From Wolfiporia cocos (taxonomy: Eukaryota > Basidiomycota > Agaricomycetes > Polyporales > Phaeolaceae), in NCBI GenBank assembly GCA_029448655.1, contig JACCLO010000007.1, positions 434,001 through 498,000 on the forward strand: a DNA stretch of 64,000 nt. Reading direction: 5' to 3'. Position numbers and translations under genes: made by a program. The notes under the pieces were generated by a model, which saw only the letters and a list, made by a program, of their open reading frames with translations, had not been told where the DNA came from and did not search any database. Numbering within the stretch: position 1 is the first letter of the stretch; each line of letters begins with the position of its first letter. Positions 54,671 to 64,000 of the stretch are shown piece after piece.

Positions 54671-56939
54671 TCACGCGACCCTCCACTGCCAGAATGGTCC
54701 TGTCAAACATGGTTATCTTCCGTTGTAATAATGGCGGGATTATGTACTCCTCACCTATAGGATCTCCATCCGTGTGGGTTGCACCGGTCCAAAGGCCTAT
54801 AAATCCTGCATCCGAACCTACACCGCCGATTTGTATACCTTCGGATGCATACTCATCGCCATCCTGAGGGGTTTCCGAGACAGTGAACTACCAGTCCTCA
54901 GTGATTTTCAAGTAAAGGTGAATCACTGACAGGAAATTCAGTGGTCGAAACTCACAAGAGACCACCGCACATGCCCGTCAGCAAGCATGCTGACGCTCCC
55001 GTGTATCCTCCGCACGTCATCGCCTTCACCATCCGGGCTTCCCGCCCAATCAGGGCCGCCAGACTCGCCCTCGATTTTGAGGGTTGGACGGTCTGGAAAT
55101 GCGGAGGTTGCAGGAGGATCGTAACCGACGACACGAAGTCGAAGTGGCACAATCCGCATGTTCTCGAAAATCGTTGGGTCCTCCATTGCATGATTCAAAT
55201 CCCACTCACGATCATGTTTAAGCACCGCTGGTCCGACTCAAGACAAGAAATGCACCTACTTGACGTTCTACAATGCGCGCTTGTCAATGCTGGTTGAACA
55301 GAACGAGTCCGCTTAGACACGTACGAACGAGATCCTCATAACCAAGCCATGAGACACACCGCCTAGATAGAAGTCAGCATATACAGACCAGGTAAGACTT
55401 GGGACCTGCCTCCAGATACCCCCAACTCCAGCCCAATCATGGTAGACTGTCTGTGTCGCAGAGCTGTTGCCTGTCGCAGATGCTGCGGCAGGAGGCAGTA
55501 CACCGTCAGAAAGTTGATCCCTCTCAATCTCAGTTTGTGACCAAAACCCAGCTCTCCAGACTTGGCCCTTGACGAACTCGTCGACGCGCGAGCTGTCCCA
55601 ATCGCGTAGATTTGCCTCCGAAATTATGCGCGCGGAAGCGAGCCAGGTCCAATCAGGTATCAGCTGTTCGTTCGTTGGCAATTCACGCTTCTTCGTTCCT
55701 CCCGGCAGGGGAAGATGCCGGTGCTGCTCCGCTGCGTCATCCCGCTCCGGGTTTGTGGACCAGGATGTTTGCGACGCATCGTCTGGGGGAACGAAGTCCG
55801 AATCTGATTCTGAGCTATATGGCTCATTCACATCGCTGGACGGCCAGTTTCGAGATGGCACATCACCCGCATTCGCCACCGACGTGCTACGAGGACCGGC
55901 GCTGGCACTGCTCTTGGGAACCAGGATGAAGGGTCCCCAGCACCTCCGTCGATGTAAGTACTGCATGTCGTACACATGCTCGCGCGCACGATGGCGGGCT
56001 CGCGCCTTCTGCGCGTCGACGCTCATGTCAAGTGACGTGATGTTCGGATTGCTCTTGCCTGTATTGTTAGATGCGGCCGACGACGCGAGGCGTCCGATCC
56101 GCTCTTCCCGCAGCTCGCGCACAGGCAAAAAGCCAGTGCAACAAATGATCTCGCCCAAGGCTTGTGCCTCGAGCGTCTGCTCCCATTCAGTCTCGACGTG
56201 ATCTCCAGAAAGCCTCGCGATCAGCGCCGCAGGAAGTCCACGCTGCAAGGTAGACTCCAGCCAGGGGATATTCAGGCTAGGCGTAGGATCTGGATTGATG
56301 ATGGGATATTCGGTAGTGGAATGGAAAATCTTGGAAAGAGAGTAGTTCTCTGGGAAAGCACTATTCCCGCTGCGTGACGACGTGTTATCACTGAGATAGA
56401 GGACACCTTGGGAAGTCTGGTTTGGAGGTAAAGTGGTTTGCATTACGGACAGGATCGTCCGTAGTGCGCGAAGGATGCTGTCGCTGTCGAAAGTAGGCGA
56501 CAAGTCGATTTGCGAGACTGCCGCCGCCCTGGATCGAAGACCATAGACTTTTTGTACATGTAATGGTTGTGTATGGCGAGCGATGTAGTGTTTGGTCCAA
56601 ACGCGACGTTTGAACTCGGCGGCCCATTCGATCTCACGGCGCGCTGCAGGATAACATGGTCAGTGTCTCAGTCCCACGTCGATCATGGCCGCTTCTGCAG
56701 GCGAACTTACGTTTGTTAGTATATATAAGTTCACGGGGGTCGTCAAACGATGTCAAGAAGATATTCCTCCAGAGATGATGATCTGTGGCGCCATCTATGA
56801 AATCCCTTAGAAAGCGACATGTCTGTGCGAGTGCTGCGATTGCAGTTGGAAATCCCATCGCAGCGATACAGATAAGGATGTTCTCCACAAGTTCAGGAGG
56901 AAGAGACAACATGGATGGATATTTAGCTTTAGAGGGCAT
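54671..56939 (-). CDS. F-box protein with conserved basidiomycete C-terminal domain
   Basis: The N-terminal F-box (residues 10-60) reads LPPELVENILICIAAMGFP then AIAALAQTCRFLRDFI and DHHLWRNIFL; such domains bind SKP1 in SCF ubiquitin ligases. The next exon begins RREIEWAAEFKRRVWTKHYI, and a long exon of about 400 codons carries a Ser/Asp-rich linker and DWAGVGGIWRQV. After one or two unresolved junctions at 55210-55330 the C-terminal domain continues: ENMRIVPLRLRVVGYDPP, LKIEGESGGPDWAG, HGSVSMLADGHVRWSL, EGIQIGGVGSDAGFIGLWTG and PIGPFWQWRV. The stop is at 54671. This C-terminal pattern is shared by a large family of basidiomycete F-box proteins; the bound substrate is unknown. It faces the carboxylase gene tail to tail, 73 bp apart. 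Confidence 0.85.
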
Positions 56940-57399
56940 CTTGCGCTGATGGCCTTGAGTACTGTTTGTTGCCGTCGCCCTATGCGAGGACGCTACGTGA
57001 TATTATTAAATAGATATGGGACCAGGGCTATTACCGAGCGTGCGTACTCTCGCTATGCGCTAGTTCAGTAACGGTCACCAGGTGGCGGCGTAAGTGTACA
57101 GTGTGCAGATGAGTGTCGGTATATCGGTCGGATGGCGGTTACCATAATCATCATCTCGGAGACATGTGACATACATCGACACGATCACGATCGTCGGGAG
57201 GCCGATACCTTGTCGGCACACAGCACACAGCCACAGCCACAGCCACAGTGATCACGTTGAATGGGGCACAAAGAACAGCTGCCTCTGTATGGTTACTAAC
57301 ATGACCTGGGACAAATGTGGGACGTAATGAGAGTCGACAACGCATACTCGTGTCATTGAGCTGCAAAAGCAAGGCAGCCTCACTGAATTCCAACTTTGC

Positions 57400-58617
57400 A
57401 TCTGTATCATGTTTCTTCAAGTGACCTTCCATCACCGAAGTGGACCTTGAACGGCATAAGTTGGGAGAGATGCAACTTTTGAGGATGGATCCCCAGACCC
57501 ATATCAGGATATGGTCTGTTACACCCAACACTCCCGCACCAGAGCGCACCCCACCTATTTCCCTTTGAGCCAGCGTCAACCCGTCCAGCAAGAGAGTGTC
57601 GGGTAGTGTGTATCAAAACCCAGATATGTCGGTTATAGAAGCATCAAGTCAGCATAGCACTTACGGGAGGCCACCACACATGTCCGCTTGCAAGCATACT
57701 GACGTCTTTGAATTTGCATGTCTTCATTCTCGCTTTCAGCTGCCAATAGACCTTCCCAACAGGGCGCTCCTATCTCTCCCTCTACCTTGATAAATTGATT
57801 GTTGAACGATCCGGGAACGGAGTGACGGAAGGAGGATCGTAGCCAACAATGCGAAGGCAAAGCTGAAGCGCGAACAGATTCTCGCAGACCCTTGGATCGC
57901 CGGGTGTGCGAGCGACCTACGGTATTGGAACCTATGTCAATGTCGAACATACCTTCTGGCGCGATTGCGATCTGTTGACGCGATCAATGTCACTGCTGGC
58001 AGCAACATAGTTGCATAAATATATCATACAAATAGGGAGTCGTAGAAAGGCAGTGAGACTCTGTTCAGATGCGGAAGTCCTTCTGTGGTAACCAGTACGC
58101 CGTGGCGGTGGTTACTGCCACTGCGGCGCGATGTGGTCGATATTAGCGCACGACGGATGCTAGTAACCTTGTGTGAAACTAGAAGACAGGGTGTTGAGCT
58201 CGAAGCGGTGCGTTTACTACCAGGCACGCTGAAGGATTGTCATATGGATGACTGCTGGGTGAATCAAGGAGGTACTTAATTGTCCATATGCGCTCTGGAA
58301 ATTGGAATTTGGCGGCCCAATAAAAGTCGTCTTAAGCATCATTGTCGGTGGTGAATTGAGTCAAGTGAGCTTGTGAGAGTATGATATCACTCACTAGTGT
58401 TACAATATGAACATCCGCGGATCATCGAACGCTGTAGGGGAAATATCTTACTAGTACCATAACCGGCGGTCTGGTGGATTGAAGACAAGTTTCCTGAGAC
58501 AGTGACATGTCTGAGCCAGTGCAGCAATAATTCAGATTCAGGGACGCCTTCCGCTGCGGCACAGACAAGAACGCGTCCAAGAAGCTCCACAGGCAAATTA
58601 ACCAAGGACATCGTCAA
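57400..58617 (-). pseudogene. Broken paralog of the F-box gene
   Basis: The copy starts at 58617 (MTMSLVNLPVELLGRVLVCA) with an F-box, but the helix corresponding to AIAALAQTCRFLRD appears in another frame as IIAALAQTCHCLRKL. The C-terminal domain survives only in pieces: ALQLCLRIVGYDPPSVTPFP, GAPCWEGLLAAESENED and IGGVRSGAGVLGV, each aligning with the intact neighbour but separated by frameshifts and stops. The long central exon is missing. It lies just upstream of the intact copy in the same orientation, so a tandem duplication followed by decay is likely. Confidence 0.8.
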
Positions 58618-59208
58618 TTCAAGTCGATGAGAAGTCTCAAGCTCAAGATCGGCTACAAGGTGGCGGGCCTTCGGTATGAATCAGGAACTGTACCTGTAAC
58701 AACTCAAGTTATTGCTGGCCTGTCGACACGGTGCGTAGTACTATGTTGTTCAATGCCATCATACCGTCAAGAACGCGTACGAATCGCTGTAACGGCTCGT
58801 TTCTTGCACTAGTGAGATTGGCGTAGCACGTTTTCAGTACAGCTCCTTGACTGCTGGCCACACTGCTTGATTGAGTCGGATGTCAAAGGTTTGTATGAGC
58901 AAAGCGTACGAAGCGGCATAACCGGAGCGGGTGGTAGGCGCCGATCGGTTCGTCTTGAGACGCATTGGTTCAAATCAATAGTCGGCGGCGAATGCGATGA
59001 CGCACTTGGTCCGGCTTGGCTTCACCCTAACTAATTCCTTGAGCCTGCGTAGGCTCAGATATCTTTGTCTGACAGCGACACTTTCGTCACGTTTGCTGTC
59101 GGCCTGGCTTAGGCTTTGTCCACATACTTTGAACTGTTGAGTCTTGATTTGTAGGAACCCCGCCATTTGCACTCATTTCTACGCGAAACCGTTCCTGGAG
59201 GACGCAGC
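58618..59208. other. Divergent intergenic region
   Basis: This is the promoter side of OMA1 (plus) and of the broken F-box copy (minus). No specific site is identified. Confidence 0.3.
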
Positions 59209-60780
59209 ATGTTCTCCATTCTAAGGAAGCAAGTCGGACAGACAACCATATCTCAGCTGTGCCGGTCTACGAGGAGTCTCCGTCCTGTGCGCATAGCGGA
59301 CATTATCTGCAGTCGGTCTGCGCGCTCTCGCCCATTCACCACCAGCCCGCGCCGGCCCGCACGGTATGTCCGCTTCAGCGGGAACTCCGAACGGCCCTTC
59401 GACCCTCGGGGTTGGGACTTAGGGTCGCGGGTCGTGGCTGTGCTCGTACTCGCCGGCGGTGTGTACTACGTTTCTCAGTGCGTCAGTCCGTTCTGATTTC
59501 GACGCAGAGTGCCAGCTGATCATATGTGCGCTGTAGCCTCGAGCAGGTGCCGGAGACGGGGAGGTGGCGATTTATGGACGTCAGCCCGAAGTACGAGGCC
59601 AAGGTCGGTGCGGGAGGAAGCATGCGCTGCATGAGTGGCTGACATTGCGGCGTTTGCGTGCAGCTCGCGAAGGCATCGCGTGACGAGATTCTGCACGAGT
59701 TCAGAGGCAAGATACTTCCCGAACACCATCCTTTGACGCGCCATGTTCAACGTGTTGTCACCCGCATCATCGAAGCGAACAACTTGGGGACGCTGGCTTC
59801 TTCCGAGCCGAGAGTCATCCCTGTGCAAGGACCTACGGACGACCTGTGGGCCCCTAGCACGGATGTAGCCGTCAGTGTGCCGCCCGAAGGAGGCGGTAAG
59901 GAGTGGAACTTGGTGGTCATCAACGACGATCGGGTGGTCAACGCAGCGGCCAGCTACGGTAACATTATGGTCTTTACCGGTATACTGCCCGTTGCGAAGG
60001 ACGAGCAGGGCCTGGCCGCAATACTCTCTCATGGTGCGCGCACTTCCGCAGCATACGAGGAAATTGCTAACTGTCTCGTACAGAGATCGGTCATGTAGGT
60101 CAGTTGCTCTGATATACATTCTCCGGATGTATCCTTAACACGCGCATAGTCGCACGTCACAACTCGGAACGTTACTCATCTGTGAAGGTGCTCCTGGCGC
60201 TTGCGACTTTGCTCGAAGTTGTCGGTCTTGACGTTGGCATCGCGCGCCTAATCACCGCGTTACTATACGACCTGCCGAACTCGCGTACACAGGAATATGA
60301 AGGTACCCTTCTATACTATCCAATTCATTTCATCACTAAGCTGTCTCCGTAGCTGACCAGATTGGTTTGAATCTCGCCTCAAAGGCATGCTTTGATCCCC
60401 GCGCGGCACCCGAGTACGCTTCTGTTATCACCAGCGGCTCTTGTATCGGTCATTGATGCACGGCGTGCATTCAGGATGTTCAGGCGCCTCGGCCAGCTTG
60501 AGAAGTCCAAGGGTCGGCCTATTCTCAGCTTCGTGAGTACGCACCCGTCTTCCGAGGCGCGCGTGAAGGTACGTAAAGCGCTTTGTGCCTTTTAAATGCA
60601 CCTGTGTTCATGTGTCACGGTTCGTAGCGCCTGGAGGAGCTACTGCCCACTGCGTATGCAGTCCAGGCGGCGAGCTCGGAATGTGGGGGTGTGCTGGACA
60701 GCCTGGCGGCGTTCCGCGACATGTCCGTAAGCGGGCCATGGAGTCGCGGAGACGAAAGCGCGAGTTTGCGGTGGACATAG
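59209..60780 (+). CDS. OMA1: OMA1, mitochondrial inner-membrane metalloendopeptidase
   Basis: OMA1 is an M48-family zinc protease of the mitochondrial inner membrane that acts in protein quality control and, on stress, in processing the fusion dynamin. Eight exons join in phase: 59209-59477, 59537-59603, 59664-60033, 60084-60098, 60150-60302, 60353-60413, 60475-60568 and 60628-60780, giving 393 residues. The N terminus is Arg/Ser-rich, as in a presequence. One hydrophobic helix follows (VVAVLVLAGGVYYVS), then LEQVPETGRWRFMDVSP. The protease core has WNLVVINDD, ASYGNIMVFTGILPV, LAAILSH and the zinc site HEIGHVVARHNSE, plus EYEADQIGLNLASKACFDPR with the third zinc ligand Glu and STHPSSEARVKRLEELLP. 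The HEIGH motif is assembled from three exons, the middle one only 15 nt. Confidence 0.94.
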
Positions 60781-61521
60781 ATTTGTCGTTGGCATTTACT
60801 AACGTGTGCAGCGGCCGTTTTTGCACCCCGCAATCGTACGCTGAATCTCACGCTCCAAATTCCAACGATTTGTTTCATTTCATAATGCGAACAGTGGATC
60901 TCGGCTCTCCGTCTCGCTGATCAGATCGCGGACAACTCGCAGCACTACCTGAGTATATCCCGCACTATTGCCACTGCGGTGGGTGTAGGTAAGGATCAAA
61001 TGAACGGATATTGAATCCTTGGCTCAGCTATCAATAACACTATGAACGATGAGATATCCAGCACAACTACATGCGCCAGGCACTCTGCAGCCTCTGAATA
61101 CTTGTACTGGTCCCGACTACAACTGAAGCCACCGCCGTGCAAGTTAATCTTCCCAGACTGATTTCTGTGATCCGAAGAAGTCGCCACTAGTCGATCATAG
61201 CAACAGACCACGGTGGCCTGCCTTTTTCCGCGATGCCAACGACATCATCAGCTTGGAGCACAACTCAAATGGCAGATCCATCTTGCTTGCCTGCGCCTTC
61301 CACATGTCCATTGCTTGATGCGCCGCGCTCTCGTCGCGAATTTGTCGGCCATTGCCCCCGAATTACATTGACGCCGAGTAGCGAGATCTCCCGCGGTCGG
61401 TGCCGGTAAAAAGACATCAGGGAAGCACGAAACATATGGCTAGCTTAACTTCGGGCATGCAGACTCACACCGCCATGGTTACTTTGTGTACCGACCCCAC
61501 TACCTCTTGTCTCCCTCCTCC
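60781..61521. other. Intergenic, no gene seen
   Basis: 3' flank of OMA1 and promoter region of the next gene. Short frames only. Confidence 0.35.
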
Positions 61522-63319
61522 ATGTCAGTCTTCAAACATCGTCGCCGTACAGTGCTCCTCACAGACGAGGCGGACAGCTTGCAGACGCTCGAGGGCCGGG
61601 AGAGCGTGAAGAACGATGCGCCGTCGCGCCTCAGTCGGCGCATCACCGCGCTCTCGGTCATTGGCGCAAAGCTCGCTCATGGCAAGACGAAACGCGCGCG
61701 CGCGGCGCACGGCTCGACGCTCGCGCCGCCCGTTGGGCACACTGTCGACTTCCCGCGGACGTACTCGCGCGAGAGCACGCCGTCGCCGACGCCCTCGCTC
61801 GACGAGATACGCATGCCGTTCGGGCTTGGCCGCATGGCGAGTGAAACCTCGCTGCGCAGCGCAGCGCTCGAGCAAGCCGGCAGGGAGCCCAACTTCGCCA
61901 TGGGCCCTCGCGAGCGGTGCATGAGCACCCCGACGCTCCTGACGAATGCCTCGGCGAGGTTGAAGGGCGTGCTCGCGGCGTCATCCCCAGAAGGGCCAGC
62001 CGTCGCGCGCGTCCCGCCAGAGCTCTGGGCGATCGTATACGGCTTCTGCTCGCGTGCGGAGATTGTCTCATGGGCACGTATTTCAAAGACCCTGCATGAT
62101 GCCGCCACGCGCGCGCTTTATGAGCGGCTCGATTTGCGCGAGCTCACGCCTGAGTGTGTTGAGCGGTGCATCAACACCCTTGCGTCCAGGAGATCCTCGG
62201 CTGCTCTCGTACGTGCCTTCACATGCAGCGTATTGCCAGCCAGCGATGGCGGCACCCCGTCTCTCAGCACCGTGTCCTGCGCGATCGCTCTGAATAACAT
62301 GGAGAACCTCCGCTCGCTCACCCTGCCGCGGTTCGACGCACAACTGCTCTACCACGCCTCATTCCGCCTGACGCGCCTGACACTCCTGGCCGACTCGATG
62401 TCATCGGACGAACTTGGCGCGCTGCTCTCCTGGCTCGAGAAGCAGCCCGACATCGCAACGCTCTCTTTCCCCACTCTGCGCCTCTTCAGCGCCGCACCAT
62501 CAATACCCTCACATGTCCTCCCTCGCCTCGCCCATTTCCATGGCCCTGCCCCGATGGCGTCTGTCGCTATCCCCGGGCGGCCGGTCAAGTCAGCAGTCCT
62601 GCATGTCCACAACACGCTCTACGACGGACTGAAGCCGTCCGCGCTCATGACCGCGCTGACGCGCTCCGCCTCGGTGCTGACACACCTCGTCGTCGAGGCG
62701 TCCGCGACGGCCGTGGACGCGCGCACGCTCGAGCGTGTGCTCATGTCCGCGGGTGCGGCGCTCGGCAGCCAGCTCGAGGTGCTAGGCGTGCTCTGGGCGC
62801 TCCCTGACGAGGTGCGTATGCGCCCTCAATTGCCGAGCCGAGTGCGCCGTGACTGACCGCGTCCAGATCCTGTACAAGCAGCTGCTCGCGGCCCTCCCGC
62901 GTTTCCGCACGCTGCACACGCTCCGGCTGCGGCGCGCCCCGGGTACACCCACCGTCTCGGCGGCCTTCCTGTCCGTACCGCCCTCGTCCCCGTCCGCTTC
63001 GTCCCTACACCTGTCTGCTCCGCCCTCGCCCGCTCCGACCATCGCCTCGCTCGCGGTCCCGCAGCCCGCCTATGGGAGCCGCCCGAGCACGCCGGCGAGC
63101 ATGGCGGACCTCCCGGAGCCGCGTGCGCAGGAGCGTGCGCTTCTGAATGCGTGGAACAGACACTGCCCGACGCTGCGCACCGTCGTCTTCCTCGGCGGCG
63201 CGGAATGGCGGTGCGGCGGGCGGGTCGCCTCGTGCATTGTCCCGGGCCAGAACGTGTACGCGCCGTCCTGGCGGTTCGTCGGGCTCTCGGGGACACAGGC
63301 CTGTATGCATTGTGAGTAG
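61522..63319 (+). CDS. F-box-like protein, uncharacterised
   Basis: Two exons (61522-62811 and 62867-63319) join in phase to 580 residues. The N-terminal 160 residues are basic, Ser/Ala-rich and probably disordered. An F-box-like helix set follows: RVPPELWAIVYGFCSRAEIV then SWARISKTLHDAATRALYER and LDL. After this comes a leucine-rich section with repeat-like segments (MENLRSLTLPRF, FRLTRLTLLADS, EKQPDIATLSFPTL, ASVLTHLVVEA), as in F-box proteins that score substrates with an LRR-like fold. Exon 2 continues FRTLHTLRLRRAPG, a Pro/Ser-rich insert and CPTLRTVVFLGGAEWR. The gene is strongly GC-rich. The start is the first ATG just after a pyrimidine tract. The substrate is unknown. Confidence 0.8.
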
Positions 63320-64000
63320 AGCGGGCGTTCGGACTGTTTGATACCCTGTGTTGATGCTTTGATACGGACCACCGGACATACTACAGAAGTGGGTAATAGG
63401 ATGGACGATGATGAGATTGACTCTGCTGCTGATGACTCGATGCTGAGTTTGCATCCGCGCCGATCACGCTTCTTAGTGAGCACGCCGTTGTGCGCGATCT
63501 TGTCAGCAAAATGCATGACGCGAGTGGAATATTTGTCACTACGGATGGTGCCACCGCCGCCATCGATAGGAGCGGAGATTGCTCCATGCTGCATGTTTCG
63601 GGCGTGTTTGCAGCGCATCAGCGACGAAAGCAGCTATTTGATGCGTCTGCCTCCTCAATTCAATTAACGGTGTCGTTGCACTCTGCCTAGACGAAGTCCA
63701 GGCGAGCATTTCACTTGGAGAAGTACGACTTGTGACCGATATCGCCACGCGATTCCGCCGTAGGTGTTCTGTATATCAGTGAGATCACCTCATGTAGCCC
63801 ATCAATTTCCATCCCGTTCTATCACGGTCGGAGGAGCGATTCAGCCAACATCCAGACAAAGCCGAGCCCGCCGCATCTAAGCGCCCGCCGCGCGTCAGCT
63901 AATTTGAGGTCACGACCCCGCGTTGTCATCCATCACGCGCAGGGACAAACACGGCCAAATAACACGCAGCGGGCGAATAAATGAATTTTGTGCGCGATCC
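63320..64000. other. 3' flank, no gene seen
   Basis: Downstream DNA to the window edge. Overlapping frames at 63338-63748 on both strands have no recognisable content. Confidence 0.35.

Noticed and set aside
57226..57250. CACAGC hexamer repeats considered as telomere-like
   Set aside because: Only about four imperfect units; an ordinary microsatellite, not a telomeric repeat.
1..64000. CRISPR arrays, bacterial operons, riboswitches
   Set aside because: The window is clearly eukaryotic; no regularly spaced short repeats of that type or prokaryotic gene layout were seen.

Overview
The window reads as nuclear DNA of a filamentous basidiomycete, most likely an Agaricomycete. Genes are cut by many introns of about 50-65 nt with GT..AG ends (a few GC..AG). 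Typical members are present: DUF6533/DUF6534 seven-helix membrane proteins, F-box proteins, a salicylate-hydroxylase-type monooxygenase and a urea-carboxylase-like multidomain enzyme. All exon joins below were made by eye from splice signals, reading phase and family knowledge; no search was run.

Layout. 0-6 kb: SEC13 (minus), then a repeat-rich stretch with a 30-bp minisatellite, two head-to-head tRNA-derived SINE-like copies, a probable transporter relic, a fold-back repeat cluster and a near-perfect 77-bp palindrome. 7-18 kb: an orphan retroelement-like ORF, a DUF6534 gene in about 18 exons, the MET22/HAL2 phosphatase gene with a 1.36-kb first intron made partly of diverged repeats, and a second DUF6534 gene. 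20-33 kb: an MFS sugar transporter, a PIN-domain protein, prefoldin subunit 5, tRNA-Gly(CCC), a DENND11/LCHN-like protein and an FHA/coiled-coil/tail-anchor protein. 34-46 kb: a decayed CTR9 fragment, long gene-poor DNA, an FAD monooxygenase, a DUF6533 gene and a small conserved protein. 47.7-54.6 kb: a divergent pair, a LamB/YcsF (PxpA-like) protein and a biotin carboxylase-AHS-biotinyl fusion. 54.7-63.3 kb: an F-box gene with a broken tandem copy, the mitochondrial protease OMA1 and an F-box-like protein.

How the genes relate. Most are housekeeping genes with unrelated jobs (COPII/nuclear pore, sulfur and salt metabolism, prefoldin, mitochondrial quality control). The one clear functional pairing is the LamB/YcsF gene and the biotin-dependent fusion, whose bacterial counterparts are subunits of one lactam/5-oxoproline-degrading enzyme. 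Both show damage: a 5-bp tandem duplication shifts the frame of the biotin carboxylase domain, and no conserved start is found for the LamB/YcsF protein.

The intervals 10.7-13.2, 22-25.8, 35.7-39.4, 40.9-42.9 and 45.7-47.8 kb hold no gene I can support. I found no clearly new molecular system. The strongest oddities are the damaged carboxylase module, the repeat-filled HAL2 intron, the palindrome, the inverted SINE pair, and micro-exons in SEC13, OMA1 and a DUF6534 gene.
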